Shown in pieces: positions 7,370-14,479 of a DNA stretch of 22,613 bases. Each line of letters starts with the position of its first letter. The stretch's first letter is position 1. This DNA is from a virus: positions 1 through 22,613 of the IMG/VR virus record IMGVR_UViG_3300021964_005476; one strand, written 5' to 3'. The notes below the pieces were generated by a model. The model saw nothing but the letters and a program-made list of their open reading frames with translations, had not been told where the DNA came from and made no database searches. The position numbers were made by a program, and so were the translations under genes.

Positions 7370-8595
7370 TTAGATAACTGGAGAATTCTCTGGAGTTCGT
7401 CTTCTAGCATTGGGTCACGTTCTGCTTTGAGTGCTTGCTTGCCTGTGTCAATGTCAACTACTTCTTCAATTTCGTGCTGTCCGCCGCAGTGTTTGCATTC
7501 AGGTCCACATCCACACTTGCCCTGTTCGTCAATTTTAGCATCGCAACAACTACAAGTGTCGCCAGCGTGTGCTTCTTCTAATTGCTCGTCTTCTTCGGGC
7601 TCTTCTTCTGTTGGGTTTTCAATCAGATCATCCACCCAACGCTCAAAAATATCTGCTTCTTTCATGTTAGTTTCCTGAATCTTTGCTAGTAATGGAAGAG
7701 CTTGTTCAACCCTTTCGTCTAGACTTTGCTGGATAAACAGTTCACGCACAGCATCAACTGTTTCATCTAAATCTGAGATTGTAATAGGATCAAATGCTTC
7801 AAGCTCTTCGTGATAGCCTCTACGTCCAATCATACGTTTTGCTTTTCTTTTCAGTGCTGAATAGTGATTTACTGCTTGCTCAACTAGTTCGCCTGCTTCA
7901 CCTGAATAACCTTTATTTTTGCTTGCCCTTACAAATCTTTGTAGTGTAGCCATTTCAGCCATCATTTCAACGATGTGATGCCCAAATGCATCATATGGAT
8001 TACCGCCTTCAGCAACGTGACGTGCCATTGCTTTACCACCAGTAAGACTGGTAAATGGCAATTTAAAACGTTCACCTTCTTGGGTTTGTACAAAAAGTGT
8101 TTTTACATTGCGAAAACGTGCCTCATCCTCTCCAAGAGGACGGCTGTGTTTGATAATGAGTTTGGTTTCCATTGGCTGGTTGCTATAACTGGTTTTACTA
8201 GTGCCGTAGTAGCCTTCTAAGAGTTTGCCTTCTGTTACTGCTGCCATGGTTTTCATATTGTACTTTAAACGGTTCATGTTGTTTAAACTAAAAGTGTACA
8301 TATTCTTTTTGGCAAGGTTTCTCAACAGGTATAAAAAATCATACCAGTCATTCTTGTCATCACTTTCCATGGTGCGTCCTACGTTATCGCCGTAGTAGAC
8401 TTCCATGTTGCTTTCGCTGTCTAATAACACTACAACAGTGCCGTAGTTTTTGTTTTCAGTTTTGTATTCAAAACTAAAAAGGTCTGCTTGGCCCGGATCA
8501 ATAACATCTTTGCCCATAAGGTCAAGAGGCTTTGGATCAAAATCCTTGCTTACCAGTGTATCATATAATTGTTGTGATGTCGAATTAGTTGCCAT
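7366..8595 (-). CDS. Conserved phage protein with C-terminal Cys cluster
   Basis: A 409-residue protein of unknown function. The middle section (about 120-225: TEGKLLEGYYG, then TKLIIKHSRPLGEDEAR, then RNVKTLFVQTQEGERFKLP) resembles a family I recall from marine T4-like phages with no assigned role. After an acidic linker (PTEEEPEEDEQLEEAH, 328-343) comes a dense cluster of seven cysteines (348, 350, 351, 361, 363, 367, 370) in CSCC and CGCGPECKHCGG, which could bind zinc. It follows the terminase by 11 bases and overlaps the glycosyltransferase downstream by four. No signal peptide or membrane segment is seen. No Shine-Dalgarno precedes the ATG; instead a late-promoter-like box ends five bases upstream. 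A virion or packaging role would suit the position but is only a guess. Confidence 0.75.
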   Translation of the reverse strand: MATNSTSQQLYDTLVSKDFDPKPLDLMGKDVIDPGQADLFSFEYKTENKNYGTVVVLLDSESNMEVYYGDNVGRTMESDDKNDWYDFLYLLRNLAKKNMYTFSLNNMNRLKYNMKTMAAVTEGKLLEGYYGTSKTSYSNQPMETKLIIKHSRPLGEDEARFRNVKTLFVQTQEGERFKLPFTSLTGGKAMARHVAEGGNPYDAFGHHIVEMMAEMATLQRFVRASKNKGYSGEAGELVEQAVNHYSALKRKAKRMIGRRGYHEELEAFDPITISDLDETVDAVRELFIQQSLDERVEQALPLLAKIQETNMKEADIFERWVDDLIENPTEEEPEEDEQLEEAHAGDTCSCCDAKIDEQGKCGCGPECKHCGGQHEIEEVVDIDTGKQALKAERDPMLEDELQRILQLSK

Positions 8596-8600
8596 ATGCT

Positions 8601-8608
8601 TATTTATT
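8601..8608 (-). promoter_or_regulatory. Late-promoter-like box between gp17 and the 409-residue gene
   Basis: The minus strand reads AATAAATA and overlaps the gp17 stop codon (TAA at 8609-8607). Only five bases, AGCAT, separate it from the ATG at 8595. With T4-type spacing, transcription would begin at or beside the ATG and give a leaderless message. No ribosome binding site is present, which is consistent with this. AT-rich coincidence remains possible. Confidence 0.45.
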
Positions 8609-10163
8609 AGAACATTGCCACAAACGGCATAGGTTCTATACTATTATCCTCATGGTCTGTCATTTGTCCATCCAACTCTTGATGGTAACTTTGTAGCACC
8701 TGCATCATACGCACTGCTAGTACCGTCGACATAACAAGATCGTCTGTTTCTCCAGGCTTAGCGGCATAGCTTGTTCCGTGTGCAACAAAGTTTTTTAGTT
8801 CGCTAATCAATGGACGGCTGAATATTGTCATACGATTTGTTTCAATAAGGTTTTTAAGTTTTGCACAAGCGGCTAATTTTGGCTTGTGTGTGGTGTTGAA
8901 ACCTTTGCGTCCTCGGCCAGTCTTAGGATCACTTAAAAAATAACCTTGAATATTTTCCTCACCGTAATCCCTGATACTGATAAGTGACGCTTCACCAATG
9001 GTATTGTTTTCGACTGTGTAGTAAACGCTTTGTACATCTTGCACAATGTCATGAATGTGCTTGCAGATGTCGGCAAGGATACGAATCTGCTCTGGAATAG
9101 TTGTGCGATTATGCCGCCATTCAGCCACCTGTTCGTTGGTATTTGCTTCCCATACTTGTATAGCCGCTGGATCGCCACCTGTACCCAGACTTGGGTCTAG
9201 TGCAACAGCATATATACGTCCTGGTTGTGGTGTTTTGTACCACCGTACCTGTCCAGTTTTGTATGCTGGTTCTATGCCTTCTAAGTCTAATAATTTTGCA
9301 GGAGCAATCAATGTCTCGTCATTGATAATAAACTCGCAATCCATTTCTCTACGGAAACGATCTATACCCAAAATATTACGTTGCTCTTCGGCCCAATCAT
9401 CGTCACGGTCAGGGTGTTCGTGCCAGTATGCACGATATGCCTTAAAACCATTAATACCAGTTTCAGTTTCGTTGCCATACTGATCCTCAGTTTTGTTTGC
9501 GCCTTTCCAGATAAAAGCAAACTGGTCTTCATCACTGTTTGGTGTACTGGTTATAATTGCATTACCACCTGTGCTGAGTGTAGGCGATATGGATGTCCAA
9601 AACTCACGGGCAATAGTAGGTCGCACAAACGCAAACTCGTCACAGTACAATAAGGTAATACTCATGCCTCGGCCAGTGTTTTCAGTTGTGGTTTGCGCAA
9701 CTATTCGACTGCCGTTGTCAAACTCTATGCTCCCTTTGTTGTAACTGGTAACACCTGCTCGTATGTGATCAGGGCAACTTTCGTATGCATAACGCACACG
9801 TTGCATGATTTCCTGCGCACCTGCATATTTGTGTGCGGCAACAAGGATGGTACTGTCTGGCTTGAACATAGCAAACCATAACAAATAGCCAGCGGCACTT
9901 GTTGATTTGCCTGTTTGCCGTGGCATCATACTGATACTGTATCTGTAGTTGTGATAAGTGCTTATCAGCCTAGTTTGAAAGTCATAGGGCTGGTACAACA
10001 TTTTACCTTGCACAGGATGCTGAATGTAAAAGAAGTGGCTCATAAAGTATGCAGGACCAGTCTCAGGATTAGCACATTGTACAAAGTCTTCAATTTGTTG
10101 TTCTGTATAACTTTCTCGGCTGTAGGCTTTTTTAACCAGTACGCCTTCTAAACTTTTGCTCAT
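8607..10163 (-). CDS. 17: Terminase large subunit gp17
   Basis: The DNA-packaging motor ATPase and nuclease, 518 residues from the ATG at 10163. The Walker A-like loop is PRQTGKS (81-87), Walker B with the catalytic Glu is LLYCDEF (171-177), and the coupling motif is TSTPN (205-209). The RNase H-like nuclease domain begins near residue 316, with the first acidic residue at Asp323 (VALDPSLGTGGD), and ends with an ETDD segment near residue 485. T4 gp17 is 610 residues. In-frame starts exist further upstream (a GTG at 10214, an ATG at 10187), but these would overlap the divergent HNH gene, and MSKSLEGV is a natural N-terminus. No Shine-Dalgarno is seen; AATAAGTA ends five bases before the ATG. 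The small subunit candidate is 8 kb away, unlike T4, where 16 and 17 adjoin. Confidence 0.95.
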   Translation of the reverse strand: MSKSLEGVLVKKAYSRESYTEQQIEDFVQCANPETGPAYFMSHFFYIQHPVQGKMLYQPYDFQTRLISTYHNYRYSISMMPRQTGKSTSAAGYLLWFAMFKPDSTILVAAHKYAGAQEIMQRVRYAYESCPDHIRAGVTSYNKGSIEFDNGSRIVAQTTTENTGRGMSITLLYCDEFAFVRPTIAREFWTSISPTLSTGGNAIITSTPNSDEDQFAFIWKGANKTEDQYGNETETGINGFKAYRAYWHEHPDRDDDWAEEQRNILGIDRFRREMDCEFIINDETLIAPAKLLDLEGIEPAYKTGQVRWYKTPQPGRIYAVALDPSLGTGGDPAAIQVWEANTNEQVAEWRHNRTTIPEQIRILADICKHIHDIVQDVQSVYYTVENNTIGEASLISIRDYGEENIQGYFLSDPKTGRGRKGFNTTHKPKLAACAKLKNLIETNRMTIFSRPLISELKNFVAHGTSYAAKPGETDDLVMSTVLAVRMMQVLQSYHQELDGQMTDHEDNSIEPMPFVAMF

Positions 10164-10168
10164 ACAAT

Positions 10169-10176
10169 TACTTATT
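10169..10176 (-). promoter_or_regulatory. Possible late promoter for gp17
   Basis: The minus strand reads AATAAGTA, one base from AATAAATA, and ends exactly five bases (ATTGT) before the gp17 ATG at 10163. The spacing is identical to that at 8601 and 18451. It shares the base at 10176 with the plus-strand box of the HNH gene, giving a compact divergent control region. The A-to-G change makes it the weakest member of the set. Confidence 0.3.
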
Positions 10177-10183
10177 GTAAATA
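10176..10183 (+). promoter_or_regulatory. Late-promoter-like box for the HNH gene
   Basis: The plus strand reads TGTAAATA, followed by six bases (CCATGT) and then the ATG at 10190. The gene is transcribed against its neighbours and has no upstream gene on its strand, so it needs its own promoter. No Shine-Dalgarno lies between the box and the ATG, so a leaderless or nearly leaderless message is expected if the box is used. Confidence 0.45.
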
Positions 10184-10189
10184 CCATGT

Positions 10190-10738
10190 ATGAGCAATAC
10201 TTTGGTGCTTGCACCCGACTACCAACCTGTCAACTTTTTACCACTGAGCACCATCCACTGGACTGCCGCTGTAAAACTGTACTTTCTTGAAAAAGTCAAT
10301 GTGCTAGAGTGGTATGATGATTGGACGATTCACAGTGCAACTATTGAGATGCAAGTTCCTGCTGTTGTGGTTACCAAAAAAGGATTCAAAAGAGAAAAGC
10401 ATGGCAAGATGCGTTTCACAAGGCACAACATGTTCTTGCGTGATTTGTTTTCTTGTCAATATTGCGGCGAAGCCTACAGCGGACGTAATCTCACCATCGA
10501 TCATGTAGTACCACTTAGCAAGGGTGGCAAAACGAACTGGGAAAACTGTGTCACGGCTTGCAAAAGTTGCAACAGTGCTAAAAGTGACAGATTAGTACAA
10601 CCAAAAGTAAAACCTGTATGTCCTGATTACTGGAAATTGGTTAATGGTGTAAAAAATACAAGCGTTGTTGTACAGCACAGCAGTTGGCCACAATACATTG
10701 GCGTAAAAAATACCACGCTAATAAATCAAAGGGCCTGA
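10190..10738 (+). CDS. HNH endonuclease
   Basis: A 182-residue protein with a clear zinc-bound HNH nuclease domain in its second half. The first Cys pair is CQYC (Cys89, Cys92), the catalytic Asp104-His105 are in TIDHVVP, Asn119 is in ENCVTAC, and the second Cys pair is Cys124 and Cys127 followed by Asn128. The N-terminal ~80 residues (VLAPDYQPVNFLPLSTIHW) match a common bacterial and phage HNH architecture. It is on the opposite strand to almost everything else, diverges from gp17 by 26 bases, and overlaps the end of the convergent radical SAM gene by 13 bases. It could be a free-standing homing-type nuclease. Alternatively it could assist packaging, as HNH proteins beside terminases do in HK97-like phages. 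Free-standing and not intron-borne, since no interrupted gene is seen. Confidence 0.88.
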   Translation: MSNTLVLAPDYQPVNFLPLSTIHWTAAVKLYFLEKVNVLEWYDDWTIHSATIEMQVPAVVVTKKGFKREKHGKMRFTRHNMFLRDLFSCQYCGEAYSGRNLTIDHVVPLSKGGKTNWENCVTACKSCNSAKSDRLVQPKVKPVCPDYWKLVNGVKNTSVVVQHSSWPQYIGVKNTTLINQRA

Positions 10739-11862
10739 TGTATCTCTGGCCAAAGTTCAGCAAATTTTCCTTTTTGATCAGGATGATACTGTGTTTCAAT
10801 ATCCTCAATGTGTTGCACAAATTCTTGTGTGAGAGTTTCTCCTGAAATTTTATTTTCTAGACTGGCTTTAACGTTGTTGAAGAACCAGTTCTCTTGTCCG
10901 TTAAGATTGAACTGTGATTGTGCCTTTTGTATTTCTTGTAAAGCCAACTCTCTAATTACACTATTGTGTCTAAGTGGATCAAGATACTCAGGCTGGTAAA
11001 GGGTTTGCCACATGATGCTTACGCCTTTGCCGCGGGCAAACCGCATAATTTCAGTAAGCCTGGTACAATTGTATATATTATACACTGCATGGATGCCTCC
11101 ATGATGTCCCCTATGTTGCATTAAAAAAGTTACCCAAGAAAGATTCTTTTCTAATTGTTGCCAGTTGCCTCCATGTCTGACATATTCAAATCTTGGACCT
11201 ACATTTTCAAAACTCATGCTCCAGCCAACATTGCTACGCTCAAACAACTGTTTAGCAACTTGATTATTATCAAAGTCAACACTCATGTTTGTGATAATTG
11301 TTACAAGTCTGTCTTTAGGCAATAATGCTAGAAGCGTGGCGTTTTCTTTAAGTAGCAATGGTTCGCCACCAACTAGGGCAACTTCGCGAATGTCTCCACT
11401 ATTGGTCATCATATAATCAATAACCTGTGTGTGATAAGGTTTGACGCCATTGTCTACATATTCCTTTTTAAGTCCTGCCCACTTACTACTGCAATATGGT
11501 CCGCAATAGTTGCAACTTAGGTTACAAGTAATGTTCCAACGCACGTCAATTAAAGTAGGAAGATGTTCAGTTAACTCGGCAGTTTGAGCGTCAAATTCTG
11601 GATTTACATTGTTATGCCAGTCACGTTCGCTACTACCATTACGCTCTGCTTGAATACAATTATAACAGTATTCTGGATGCAAGTCACCCTGCTTGATACT
11701 AGCACGAATTTCTTGCATTTTGTCACTGTGTATAATGTCAACTAAGTTTTTGGTATTCAGGTCACCAAGCATGTTTGGATCGCCAGCACAACAGGTTTTG
11801 ACATCTCCACGAAAGTTTATATGCAGACCTCTCCAGGGTGCGGCACAATAACGTTTTGTCAT
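10726..11862 (-). CDS. Radical SAM enzyme with N-terminal twitch-type Cys domain (copy 3)
   Basis: A 378-residue protein of the same build as the other two. Core cysteines are 113, 117 and 120 (CNLSCNYC), GGEPLL is at 165-170, and the N-terminal auxiliary cysteines are Cys6, Cys24/25, Cys66 and Cys69. SSKWA (125-129) and RHGGNW mark it as the closer relative of copy 1, a paralogue about 8 kb away. It starts three bases after the stop of a 44-codon ORF and ends in a 13-base convergent overlap with the HNH gene. No strong Shine-Dalgarno is seen, so coupling to the small ORF is plausible. A small ORF directly before a radical SAM enzyme with auxiliary Cys is the layout of some peptide-modifying systems. 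No substrate can be assigned from sequence. Confidence 0.85.
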   Translation of the reverse strand: MTKRYCAAPWRGLHINFRGDVKTCCAGDPNMLGDLNTKNLVDIIHSDKMQEIRASIKQGDLHPEYCYNCIQAERNGSSERDWHNNVNPEFDAQTAELTEHLPTLIDVRWNITCNLSCNYCGPYCSSKWAGLKKEYVDNGVKPYHTQVIDYMMTNSGDIREVALVGGEPLLLKENATLLALLPKDRLVTIITNMSVDFDNNQVAKQLFERSNVGWSMSFENVGPRFEYVRHGGNWQQLEKNLSWVTFLMQHRGHHGGIHAVYNIYNCTRLTEIMRFARGKGVSIMWQTLYQPEYLDPLRHNSVIRELALQEIQKAQSQFNLNGQENWFFNNVKASLENKISGETLTQEFVQHIEDIETQYHPDQKGKFAELWPEIHQAL

Positions 11863-11865
11863 GTT

Positions 11866-12000
11866 TTACTTACGTGGTTTGCGGGGTTTGTGTTTGTTTT
11901 CTTGTTGTTGGCGAACAGTAGGATCCTGGCGAGGATCCACTGTTGGTTGTTTAGGTTTTTGTACTGGCTCCAACGAGCCAAAACGTATACCGGTTATCAC
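11866..12000 (-). CDS. 44-codon small ORF between nuclease and radical SAM genes
   Basis: The frame from a GTG at 12000 to TAA at 11866 encodes 44 residues, rich in Pro, Lys, Gln and Arg, with an internal near-repeat (TVDPRQ/DPTVRQ) and a basic end (KHKPRKPRK). The GTG overlaps the nuclease stop as GTGA, and AAGGA lies 12 bases upstream, so translation could be coupled. It nearly fills the gap between two sure genes. Three readings are possible: a real small protein; a C-terminal extension of the nuclease made by -1 frameshifting at GAAAAG just before its stop, since this frame is open there; or noncoding leader RNA for the radical SAM gene. It contains no Cys or Ser, which limits some peptide-modification chemistries. 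Confidence 0.4.
   Translation of the reverse strand: MITGIRFGSLEPVQKPKQPTVDPRQDPTVRQQQENKHKPRKPRK
11915..11943 (-). repeat. Strong hairpin inside the small ORF
   Basis: ACAGT plus GGATCC pairs with GGATCC plus ACTGT, giving 11 base pairs with a one-base bulge and a six-base loop. No T-run follows on either strand, so it is not a standard intrinsic terminator. Part of the symmetry is forced by the repeated peptide TVDP/DPTV if the ORF is translated. Confidence 0.6.
11965..11980 (-). repeat. Second hairpin inside the small ORF
   Basis: A perfect 6-bp GC-rich stem (TGGCTC/GAGCCA) with a four-base loop, 21 bases from the larger hairpin. On the minus strand it is followed by GTACAAAAACC, not a T-run, so termination is not indicated. 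Together the two hairpins suggest a structured RNA segment ahead of the radical SAM gene. Confidence 0.5.
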
Positions 12001-12473
12001 TTTTCTTTGCTTTCCTTGAGTACTGCTTTGTCATACTCTGCACGATCAACTATACCCTCATTTAGCAAACGCTCACGATTGATCATGTGCTGTGCTTGGA
12101 TATCATCCTTGCTACCGCCAAAGTAAGGAACACAATGTCCTTCTTCAATCATGATTTGTGTAACTAGACGTCCATCTGCGGCACGGAAGTCACCTAGTAT
12201 GCGTCCAAACTTGCCCTTCATGTCCTCGCCATTCTTATCTTCTGTGGTGATAAGTTTAGCGTCTTTTTCTAACAACGAGTACAATCTGTTTTTAGCAGCA
12301 AGCCCAAACAGTTTTTCTACATCATCGCTGGTGCGGCTTTCTGGTGTGTCAATTCCCATTACTCGCACACGCTCGTCTTTTAAACAAACGCCAAATCCCA
12401 AATCAATATCTACATCCACAGTGTCGCCGTCCACAACTTTGACCACATGAACGTCATACTCGTTAGTGTTCAT
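11997..12473 (-). CDS. Staphylococcal nuclease-like thermonuclease
   Basis: A 158-residue SNase-fold nuclease with its active site intact. VVDGDT (13-18) supplies the calcium-binding Asp17; RVRVMGIDTPES (35-46) supplies Arg37, Asp42 and Glu45; GRILGDF supplies Arg91. These match Asp21, Arg35, Asp40, Glu43 and Arg87 of staphylococcal nuclease. There is no signal peptide, so it probably acts inside the cell, for example on host DNA or RNA, or is packaged. It is well set for expression: a late-promoter-like box, a short leader, and AAAGGAG five bases before the ATG. Its last codons run GAA AAG TGA, and the -1 frame continues open for 44 codons. A few basic residues at the end (KESKEK) resemble a solvent-exposed tail. 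Confidence 0.88.
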   Translation of the reverse strand: MNTNEYDVHVVKVVDGDTVDVDIDLGFGVCLKDERVRVMGIDTPESRTSDDVEKLFGLAAKNRLYSLLEKDAKLITTEDKNGEDMKGKFGRILGDFRAADGRLVTQIMIEEGHCVPYFGGSKDDIQAQHMINRERLLNEGIVDRAEYDKAVLKESKEK

Positions 12474-12499
12474 ACTAGCTCCTTTTTATATTATATAGG

Positions 12500-12507
12500 T
12501 ATTTATT
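12500..12507 (-). promoter_or_regulatory. Late-promoter-like box upstream of the nuclease gene
   Basis: The minus strand reads AATAAATA and overlaps the stop codon of the upstream virion protein (TAA at 12508-12506). It is followed by an AT-rich leader and the ribosome binding site AAAGGAG at 12485-12479, five bases before the ATG at 12473. By T4 geometry the start would be near 12494, a 21-base leader. This is the most conventional promoter, RBS and gene arrangement in the window. Confidence 0.6.
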
Positions 12508-13807
12508 AGAGTTGGTACCAGCCAAGTCCGCCACCAACTGTGACGTTATTGTTGTCTGCTGTCACTGCAATGGTAAGCAAATCACTGGTACCGTCAATGG
12601 TTCGACCTAGTTGGTAAGTGAAAAGATCTTGGCCTTCGAGTGTTACTGGCTCCCCTTTGTTGGTAATAAATCCTTCACCAATTTGTGTACCGCCAGTGAT
12701 AGTTGCGGAGGTGGTGCTTGATTCAACAAAGGTGCTGGCATTACTAAAGCTCAGTGTGGTGTTTGCTGTGGCATTCAGTAATAGTTTATAGTGTAGATTT
12801 TGGTTACTGTCGGTGAGAATGTTTAAGTTGCTAGGTACAATTACCTTGTTTATACCTGCTGTACGCAACTGAATGCTTACAAGATTATAAAAAGTTCCGG
12901 CTGTTGTCATTGTATAATATGTTAAGCCTCTGCCTGCAAATACACTTTGACTGCGGCCTTGATAACCGCCACTGCTGATCACTGTGCTACAAATCTGTTT
13001 TAAGGTAGCACCTGTGCTTATTGCACCAGTGTTTGTGATTTCATATCGTATGCTTTGTTCAGCACTAGTCATATAAGTTGTATCACCAGTGATGTTTGCG
13101 TTGTGGAATGTATGTGCTAGCACCAATGTGCCATTGATAAAGAAACCGGTGCGAACACTTCCTACACCTAACCATTCAAGATCAATGTAAAAAATGTTAC
13201 TCTTAGTGACATCAAGTGTGATACCGCTACTGCCAGTACCGTCTAGTTTGTCACCATTCCACGAGTCTTGTGCTACACGGGTTTCAACTATGCTTCCTGT
13301 TACAAAACTGCGTAGTACCATGTACAATGTGTCATCATCTTGTTCAAAGTATATGCCGTTGTTGGTGGTAAAGTAGCCAACTCTCTGACGTAGATTGGTT
13401 TGAGCACTTGCCATACTAAATGTGTTTAAGATTTCTAATGCCTTGCCTGGCTGGTATGGAAATGTTCTGTAGCTCTGACGGATCACTTCATCGCCTGATG
13501 CAGTAGTGGTTGTCATGCTCAAAGAGCTTTCGTTAACATTGTATGTTGTGCTACCACTTCCTGTTGTATCAGTGTCAAACTTGCCGTTGTCCTCACCTAC
13601 AAGACTGCTATCAAAAAGTGTAAACGGTTGTGCAATTCTTTGTCTGCCAAATGCATCAGTTCCAGCACTGCCGTCTCCTGGTGCGTATGATACTGTTCTA
13701 ATAATTGGTTGACCAAGGCTGTTGTAATCCATAGCATTACACAGTCTCTCGGTGTTGGGTTCGAAACTGTGTGTATAGTTGGTGCTGTTTGGATTATAGT
13801 TGGCCAT
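12506..13807 (-). CDS. Virion structural protein (fibre- or decoration-like)
   Basis: A 433-residue protein rich in Thr, Ser, Gly and Asn with few charged residues, typical of beta-rich virion surface proteins. DAFGRQRIAQPFTLFDS (51-67), the YQPGKALEI segment and a DLEWLGVGSVRTGFFI stretch match a conserved structural protein that I recall from many large tailed phages. No cysteine cluster or signal peptide is visible. The gene lies between a small RAREFL-type protein and the nuclease, in a run of virion-associated genes, seven bases after the upstream stop and with GAGG ten bases before the ATG. Whether it is a fibre, a tail-surface or a head protein cannot be told from sequence. Confidence 0.7.
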   Translation of the reverse strand: MANYNPNSTNYTHSFEPNTERLCNAMDYNSLGQPIIRTVSYAPGDGSAGTDAFGRQRIAQPFTLFDSSLVGEDNGKFDTDTTGSGSTTYNVNESSLSMTTTTASGDEVIRQSYRTFPYQPGKALEILNTFSMASAQTNLRQRVGYFTTNNGIYFEQDDDTLYMVLRSFVTGSIVETRVAQDSWNGDKLDGTGSSGITLDVTKSNIFYIDLEWLGVGSVRTGFFINGTLVLAHTFHNANITGDTTYMTSAEQSIRYEITNTGAISTGATLKQICSTVISSGGYQGRSQSVFAGRGLTYYTMTTAGTFYNLVSIQLRTAGINKVIVPSNLNILTDSNQNLHYKLLLNATANTTLSFSNASTFVESSTTSATITGGTQIGEGFITNKGEPVTLEGQDLFTYQLGRTIDGTSDLLTIAVTADNNNVTVGGGLGWYQL

Positions 13808-13814
13808 CTACGAG

Positions 13815-14192
13815 TTACCTCGGATAGCCTTTAAAGCCTTGAATGGGACTCTTGTTGTTTACTGCGTCTGGTTCTTGGCTGCCACGTGATGCACCATCAG
13901 CAACTGCCATTCCTAGTGCCTTGTATGCTTGCTTGGCCATAGCACGTTCTTCGTCGGTGTATGTGCCAACAAATCCTTCTTGGCCCATCCAACTTTCTGG
14001 ATCAGGTTGAAACTCCATGTTTCCATCTTTGTCCATGCCAGCAACAGCCATTGCCGCACGATACATGTCATAGTAGCCACGAGTTCTAAGATGTCCAGGA
14101 CTAGCCTTCTCATGTGTAGGGTGTTGTTGTCCTTTTTGAAGTTTATTTCTTCCTAAACTTCTTAGTTCTGTTAGAAACTCACGGGCTCGCAT
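13815..14192 (-). CDS. Conserved phage protein of the MRAREFL type
   Basis: A 125-residue protein of unknown function. It begins MRAREFLTEL, a short N-terminal signature shared by many proteins of marine T4-like phages that otherwise differ. The rest has YYDMYRAAMAVAGM (40-53), VGTYTDEERAMAKQAYKALG (75-94) and ends in SPIQGFKGYPR, a pattern I recall as conserved in that phage group without an assigned role. The ATG shares one base with the upstream stop (TAATG), with AGGAG ten bases before it, so translation is coupled. Small, charged and soluble; no membrane segment. Confidence 0.65.
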   Translation of the reverse strand: MRAREFLTELRSLGRNKLQKGQQHPTHEKASPGHLRTRGYYDMYRAAMAVAGMDKDGNMEFQPDPESWMGQEGFVGTYTDEERAMAKQAYKALGMAVADGASRGSQEPDAVNNKSPIQGFKGYPR

Positions 14193-14479
14193 TAACTCAT
14201 TACTCCTGCGTTTGCACTGCTGGCTGTGCCATATTCTGCGGCTGTGCCATTTGCACCCACAATGGTGAGTTCATTGCCCACACCAACGTAGATATAACGC
14301 ACACTGTTTGCAGGAATCACAATAGCGGCACTCCAGATTGTGTCAGTGTTTTCATATGGCTTACCGGTAAGTTTTACCTGTGCCGTTACGCTGTTTGTGC
14401 CTGTGCTGATTTTTGCTTTGTCTGTGGTCCACACTGTATCAGCGATTGCACCTGCATAAACTGTTGATTGACTTGCCAT
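14192..14479 (-). CDS. Small virion-like protein, tandem paralogue B
   Basis: A 95-residue protein, paralogous to the gene immediately upstream. Shared elements are the MAS start, a VYxxxxxxxVxxTD segment, STGTxSVT (26-33), DTIxS, VIPAN (53-57), YVGVGNxxT and a GTASS end. It has no cysteines, few charges and a beta-strand-like pattern, suggesting a small structural or decoration subunit. The ATG shares one base with the stop of the paralogue (TAATG), with AGGAG seven bases before it. Function is not known. Confidence 0.65.
   Translation of the reverse strand: MASQSTVYAGAIADTVWTTDKAKISTGTNSVTAQVKLTGKPYENTDTIWSAAIVIPANSVRYIYVGVGNELTIVGANGTAAEYGTASSANAGVMS

Noticed and set aside
7363-7372. CTAAATG at the 409-residue gene/glycosyltransferase junction as a promoter box
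   Set aside because: The last position is not A, and the ATGA overlap already explains the sequence as stop and start codons.
10164-10214. Longer N-terminus for gp17 from GTG 10214 or ATG 10187
   Set aside because: It would overlap the HNH start and both promoter-like boxes; MSKSLEGV from 10163 is a more natural start.
11915-11943. Hairpin considered as a rho-independent terminator
   Set aside because: No T-run follows the stem on either strand.
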